DNA from: Rhabdornis inornatus
Lineage: Eukaryota; Chordata; Aves; Passeriformes; Rhabdornithidae
NCBI GenBank assembly: GCA_013397075.1
Contig: VWZS01007634.1
Coordinates: 140,502-204,501, forward strand
Direction: 5' to 3'
Length of the DNA: 64,000 bases
The notes beneath the pieces are model-generated. The model did not search any database, was not told where the DNA came from, and saw only the letters and a list, made by a program, of their open reading frames with translations. The position numbers and the translations under genes were made by a program. Shown here piece after piece: positions 60,079 to 64,000 of this stretch. Numbering within the stretch: the stretch's first letter is position 1; every line of letters begins with the position of its first letter.

Positions 60079-60556
60079 TGTTTTGTTGTCTGGAAAGGCT
60101 GAGCTGGAACAGAGACCAGACAGAGCAAAAGGAATTAAATCGGTATTCATTTAAAGGAATAAAATGGGTATTTATTGAAAGGAATAAAATCATTATTTAT
60201 TGAAAGGATTCACCTTGGGCACTGCAAGAGCCCGGCCAGGGCTGCACCCAAATCCAATCCCAGATGGATCCTGGTCACGAGTTTTACACTTTTATAAGTT
60301 TTGGTTCATCTACACATTGGGGTCAATGATCCACCCACAGCCCCAGGCTATGAAGTCTCAGCCCCTGGCTTGCCCCCTTTCCCTCGCTGTTGTTTCTGCT
60401 TTTTGGGTCCCAGTTGTCCTTGATTCTCCAGCTAGAAAGGAATTGTTTTGTCTGACTCCCCTGTGAAGAGAACTCACTAACACCTAATGTGAAGTTTCAG
60501 AGTTACACACTAAGCAGCGGAGATTCTGAAAAATATAAAAGCTAAAATCCAAGGCA
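60079..60556 (-). mobile_element. Solo LTR of an endogenous retrovirus, complete, 478 bp
   Basis: In minus-strand orientation it runs from TGCCTTGGATTTTAGC to CCAGACAACAAAACA, with TG...CA ends and exact 5-bp duplications (GAAGT) on both sides. A TATA box (TTATAAAAG, opposite 60288-60297) is followed about 90-120 bp later by polyadenylation signals (CAATAAATA opposite 60171-60177 and 60196-60202). This is the normal U3-R-U5 order. The polyadenylation region consists of 25-bp tandem repeats. There is no internal retroviral sequence, so this is a solo LTR left by recombination. The promoter could still be active on the minus strand, pointing toward lower coordinates. Confidence 0.92.
60128..60208 (-). 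repeat. 25-bp tandem repeat inside the LTR, 3.2 copies
   Basis: Units begin AAAGGAAT at 60128, 60153, 60178 and 60203 on the plus strand, a strict 25-bp period. Two of the units carry AATAAA on the LTR sense strand. The most 3' unit in LTR sense has it mutated (AATGAA). The repeat therefore multiplies the LTR's polyadenylation signal. Confidence 0.95.
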
Positions 60557-60561
60557 GAAGT
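60557..60561. repeat. Target-site duplication GAAGT, right copy
   Basis: Exact repeat of 60074-60078, directly after the LTR end AAGGCA. Confidence 0.85.
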
Positions 60562-60569
60562 TTCTACTA

Positions 60570-60700
60570 ACAGCTTGAGGTTGTCCTGTGCAGGACCAGG
60601 AGCCAGACTCAACAACCCTCGTGCAGGGCCAGGAGCTGAATTTGGTGATCCTTGTAGGTGCCTTCCAGCCCAGGATATTCCAAGTCTGTGACTCTCTCAT
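60570..60700 (+). mobile_element. CR1 LINE 3' end with an internal repeat
   Basis: Plus-strand CR1 terminus of the same subtype as at 34.6-35.0 kb. It shows GTGCAGGGCCAGGAGCTGAA, TTGGTGATCCTTGTAGGTGC and CTTCCAGCCCAGGATATTCC. A related word (GTGCAGGACCAGGAGCCAGA) precedes it by about 40 bp, so the end region is partly duplicated. It begins within 10-15 bp of the solo LTR's right duplication. Confidence 0.75.
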
Positions 60701-62514
60701 CTCCGCTGCTCTTCCACAGCCTGTTTCATTCAGGGCTGCTCTCTGCTGCTCCTGCCAGGTGCCCTGTGAGCCAGGCTGGAGCAAAGGTGGGCAGTCCTGG
60801 TGGGAGAGGAGAGCCCTGTGGGCAGGGCAGGGGTGGCTCCCTGTGCCAGCCATGGCTCTGGGATGCGGGAATGTCGATCCCTTGGCCGTGGTGCCAGGGG
60901 CTGCACAGTGACACATGGCACCAGGAGCTCTGCAGTTGGCCCCGAGCGTGCCCCAGATGGTTTGATGCCAGGGTGTTTGCACACAGCTCTGCCATTTAAT
61001 GGGGAGAGAAGGCAGAGCTGATCCCAGCTGAAGCCACACACCAAAATGCTGACAGACTGTTTGTCAAGACACAAACATTGGCAAATGGCCCCGCTTGCCA
61101 TGTACTGAGAGTCACGGCAGGGAGGAGGCAGCCCGAGAGCAGGGATGGCTCTGGCAGGGACTGGGAGTCCTCAAAGTGCAGCTCCGAGTGAGCTTCTGGG
61201 AAGAAAGGAGCCACTTGCTGGGGAGATTTGAAGCACCCTTCTCCAAATGGGCAGAACTGGGATGTCCAGCTTCTACAGATGAGGCTGGGGGCAATGGGGG
61301 CAGCAGGGTGTGATTGTTGTGCAGCACAGTTTGGGGGATGGAGCCCTACCTGCCCAGCCAGGACAGGATCTCTTTGGTCCTCTGGCTGGTGTTCAGGGGT
61401 ACTGATCCAGAGAAAGCCAGACCATCAGCACTCTGGATGTGTTAGTGTCCAATGCCAGCAGAAATGGAGCATGCAGGGTGGTGCTGGGGCTGCCTGATCC
61501 GTGGATTTTGGTAGGGCTGTGCCTTCCCCACCATTAGCTCTTCCCCTCTGGATCCCATCCTCCCAGAAAGGAGGGGGTGGGAGCTGTGGGGATGCTGGCA
61601 CTGAGAACATGAGCCAGAGGTCAGCGTTGTGCCCAGGGGGTGGCACAGGTCTGCTCACCTCAGGGACAGGCTGACACCTCCCCACACTGGTGCCAAGAAT
61701 TCACAGAGCTGCTGTGAAGGGAAGAGCTGCCTTCAAACAGCACCTTGCAGCCTCTAGCACATCCCCTGGGGAACGTGGGTTTGGATCCTGGGAAAGCCAG
61801 GTGCTCTTACCTGAGTGTCCAGCCCAGAAAGTGCCACTCTCAGGTCACCTGGGTGGCAAGAGGTGGCTGAAGGCAGTGGGCTGGGAGGTTTTACAGCTTC
61901 CCATCAAAGCAGGGAAAACAGGAGCTGCTCCTGTGCTGGTCCAGCAGCTTCACTTTGCCAGCAGGAGAACTTTGTCTCTCAGATGATCCCCCTGGTTGGA
62001 AGCAGCTTTGGAACCTAAGTGTTAACCCAGCTGGGCCTCAGTTCAAGGTGATGGACTTCTCTGGACAAAGACCCTGCGTTTCCAGAAGCTCTGCCCTGCA
62101 AAATGCTCAATTCCCAGGGCAACAGGGAGAGGGGCTCCCAGAGAAAGGAAAACATGGCCCATGTGGGTGGGGGCACAGAAGGGTAATGAGGGGGGAAGGA
62201 GCTGCCAGCTGGGAAGAATGACAAACAAAACAAGGTTTTGTCATCTGCCAGGACACCAGACTGATGTTAAAGGAGTCCATAGATTTAAATCACCAATAAT
62301 ACCACGTCAAAAATACCGAGATTTGGTGTGAAGGTTCAACAAACTACGCAAGGACTGCTGTGTTTTGGTGACAGACAGGGGTCCATCCCTCCACCAGCCA
62401 CCACCACAGTCCTGCCCAGCTCCAGGCTGAAACCAGCCCAGACTGTGGCACACACTGTCCCCCAACCAGCAGCATCACCAAGGACTGCTTGGGGAACGCA
62501 GGGAGGGTGTAAAT
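60701..62514. other. No gene recognised
   Basis: GC-rich sequence with overlapping chance frames on both strands. No transposon hallmark or splice-supported exon seen. Confidence 0.45.
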
Positions 62515-62548
62515 GCCTGGGAGAGCCTGGGAGAGCCTGGGAGAGCCT
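62515..62548. repeat. 10-bp tandem repeat, about 3.4 copies
   Basis: GCCTGGGAGA repeated head to tail without error. A short minisatellite seed. Confidence 0.92.
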
Positions 62549-63459
62549 GCTTGGAGCAGCCATCCCCTAATTTGTTTTGACAGTGCAGCCCAGGACTTTA
62601 AACCTGATGTTTGCACCTGCATGGGGTGCTCAGCCAGGGAATGCCAAAGGATGCAGAGCAGCATGGACAGCCTGTCTTATTTGTGCTTCCTTCTGCTCTC
62701 TCCTGCGGCCTCCTTCGTGCTGCCAGCATCACAATATATGATGTTTTTAAAATCTTAAATCGCAGGATAGAAAGGCCGGTCGCCTAAAAAGCAAAGAAAG
62801 GTTTTAGCTTGTGTGAGTTACTGTGAAAAACATTAAAAGCACTGTTAAAAGAGGTGGAGAAATGCTTATTGTTGTACTGAGGGGCAACTACTCTGCAAAA
62901 TCACAGCATGTGCCAGACAGGGACACTCCATTGCCCCAGCCCAGGCTCTGGGGCAGCTTTCCACCTGCCCAGGGAAATCTCCTCAAATCTGTCTCCTGTA
63001 TCAGCTCTGTCCATTTTTCTCCCTGGCTTTCAGACCCCTCAGGAATTCCTTGCCATATCATAAGAGAGGAGATGAAGGGGGCAAGTGAATATTCCTCAAC
63101 CCAATGTGAATGCCCCAGGCAGGGCAGCCCTGCACTGCCCTGCTCCCAGAGCTCTCATCCTTGTCCTCAGTGTCCCCCTGCTCTCCCCTCTGCCAGGTGT
63201 CCCCTCAGTGTCCCCCTGCCCTCTCCTCTTGCACATGTCAGCTGCCACCCAAGAGCCTCCATGGCCCCAGGAAGGGGAACGGGCTGCTAACAGAAATATC
63301 TCCCCTCAGACTGATCTCCATGCCCTGAAACCCTCCAGAGATTCTCTCTCCACATTATCATCACCCTGCTGATGCTGAGCTCTTCCTCCTCCTGCCCTTG
63401 ACCCTTCTGTCCCCACTGCGGAGGTTTCCCTGAGAGCTGCGGGGCTTTCTCTCTCACGG
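62549..63459. other. No gene recognised
   Basis: AT-rich at 62.73-62.90 kb, then C-rich pyrimidine sequence with loosely repeated CCCTGC and TGTCCCC words at 63.12-63.24 kb. No exon or named repeat. Confidence 0.45.
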
Positions 63460-63800
63460 TGCTTTCCCGCAGCCTTTTGTGCGATCTCCCCCATCATCCT
63501 CCCCTCATGCAGAGGTTCTCGTGCCGAAGGGCCGGGCTCAGCGCTGGCACCGCAGCATCCCGCGGGATCCCGTCTCTTAGCAACGCGAGGGAAGATGCTG
63601 AGCGCACGTCTGGTCCGTCAGTCCAGGGAGGTGCACAGGGCAGAGGGCAGCTGCTGCCGGAGGGGATGCGGCTCCCCTGCACACACTTGTCCTTGTCCTC
63701 TGACACTGGGAAGTGCCTGAGGTCACGAGGTTGAGCACTGGCGTGGATCAGCTCAGCCTGGTACCCCAGCCATGCTCCCGGCCCATCACGGAGCTTCCCA
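63460..63800. promoter_or_regulatory. CpG-rich block, candidate promoter, with X-box-like half-site
   Basis: CpG is dense from about 63,470 to 63,720. Within it GTCTCTTAGCAAC (63572-63584) contains AGCAAC, one half of the RFX-factor X-box. The other half is weak. RFX sites with CpG islands are common at promoters of ciliary genes, but here only one good half-site is present. No coding exon was recognised, and the gene, if any, may lie beyond the window. Confidence 0.35.
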
Positions 63801-63918
63801 GAGCTCCTCCCGGCACCAGCGAGCTGCAAAACTCCCACCACCCTTCCTGTCTCCTGCCACTGCTCCCGCACCACCAGCAAGGACCTTGGAAGCTGCTCAG
63901 TGCCTGGACTGCCTCAAA

Positions 63919-64000
63919 CAGCCCCAAAACACCCCAAAACTGCCCCAAAACAACCCCAAAACTGCCCCTAAACAACCCCAAAACAACTCCAAAACTGCCC
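63919..64000. repeat. C/A-rich minisatellite, 11-bp units, cut by window end
   Basis: Alternating 11-bp units AACTGCCCCAA and AACAACCCCAA suggest a 22-bp dimeric period. The first two units are 10 bp. At least seven units are present and the array continues past the window edge, so total length is unknown. The minus strand reads as G/T-rich and gives an accidental G/F/V/L-rich frame. Confidence 0.92.

Noticed and set aside
1..64000. tRNA, rRNA, microRNA or bacterial-type elements
   Set aside because: No cloverleaf with A and B boxes, no rRNA core motif, and no operon or ribosome-binding pattern was seen by eye. A covariance-model search would be needed to exclude small RNAs fully.

Overview
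This window looks like avian nuclear DNA, probably from a songbird or another neoavian bird. The main evidence is at least fifteen fragments of CR1 non-LTR retrotransposons in both orientations. Several keep the diagnostic CR1 3' end, with the gene-sense sequence GGTCCCTTCCAACCC and 8-bp tails of the ATTCTRTG type. There are also LTR copies with the architecture of endogenous retroviruses. Bacterial features such as operons, ribosome binding sites and dense long frames are absent. Almost every open frame is an accidental product of stop-poor, GC-rich DNA, so no protein-coding gene is called with confidence.

Layout. Positions 1-1,000 hold a nest of three CR1 pieces in alternating orientation. 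A CpG-rich candidate promoter with a good splice donor lies at 3.48-3.84 kb. A protein-like minus-strand frame ends near 5.11 kb. CR1 pieces follow at 8.85-9.34, 10.1, 11.6-11.8, 13.0-13.2 and 18.5-19.7 kb. The strongest CpG island is at 25.7-26.6 kb. A TATA/leader/ATG/splice-donor arrangement is at 30.16-30.26 kb. A CR1 lies at 34.6-35.0 kb. At 35.9-36.6 kb, three short minus-strand segments can be joined in phase through GT-AG introns into one plausible but unrecognised peptide. These are the best coding candidates and remain tentative.

From 42 to 61 kb repeats dominate. There is a CR1 at 42.4 kb and a CR1 at 44.2-44.6 kb whose 8-bp tail has expanded into an array of about 810 bp with higher-order structure. 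At 46.4-47.9 kb two copies of one LTR family lie in opposite orientation. One is an intact solo LTR with a 6-bp target duplication, and together they form a large foldback. A GAGCA-type minisatellite lies at 52.6-52.8 kb, with more CR1 at 53.6, 54.0 and 55.1-55.4 kb and a CpG island with an upstream TATA box at 56.8-57.3 kb. A second solo LTR at 60.08-60.56 kb has perfect 5-bp target duplications and a 25-bp tandem repeat that multiplies its polyadenylation signal. The window ends in a CpG-rich block at 63.46-63.80 kb and an 11-bp C/A-rich minisatellite cut by the window edge.

Functionally, this is best read as intergenic or long-intron DNA shaped by CR1, endogenous LTRs and tandem-repeat expansion. 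Several CpG islands suggest that promoters of genes lie in or next to the window. Coordinates of old repeat fragments are approximate by tens of bases because they were placed by eye against remembered consensus features.
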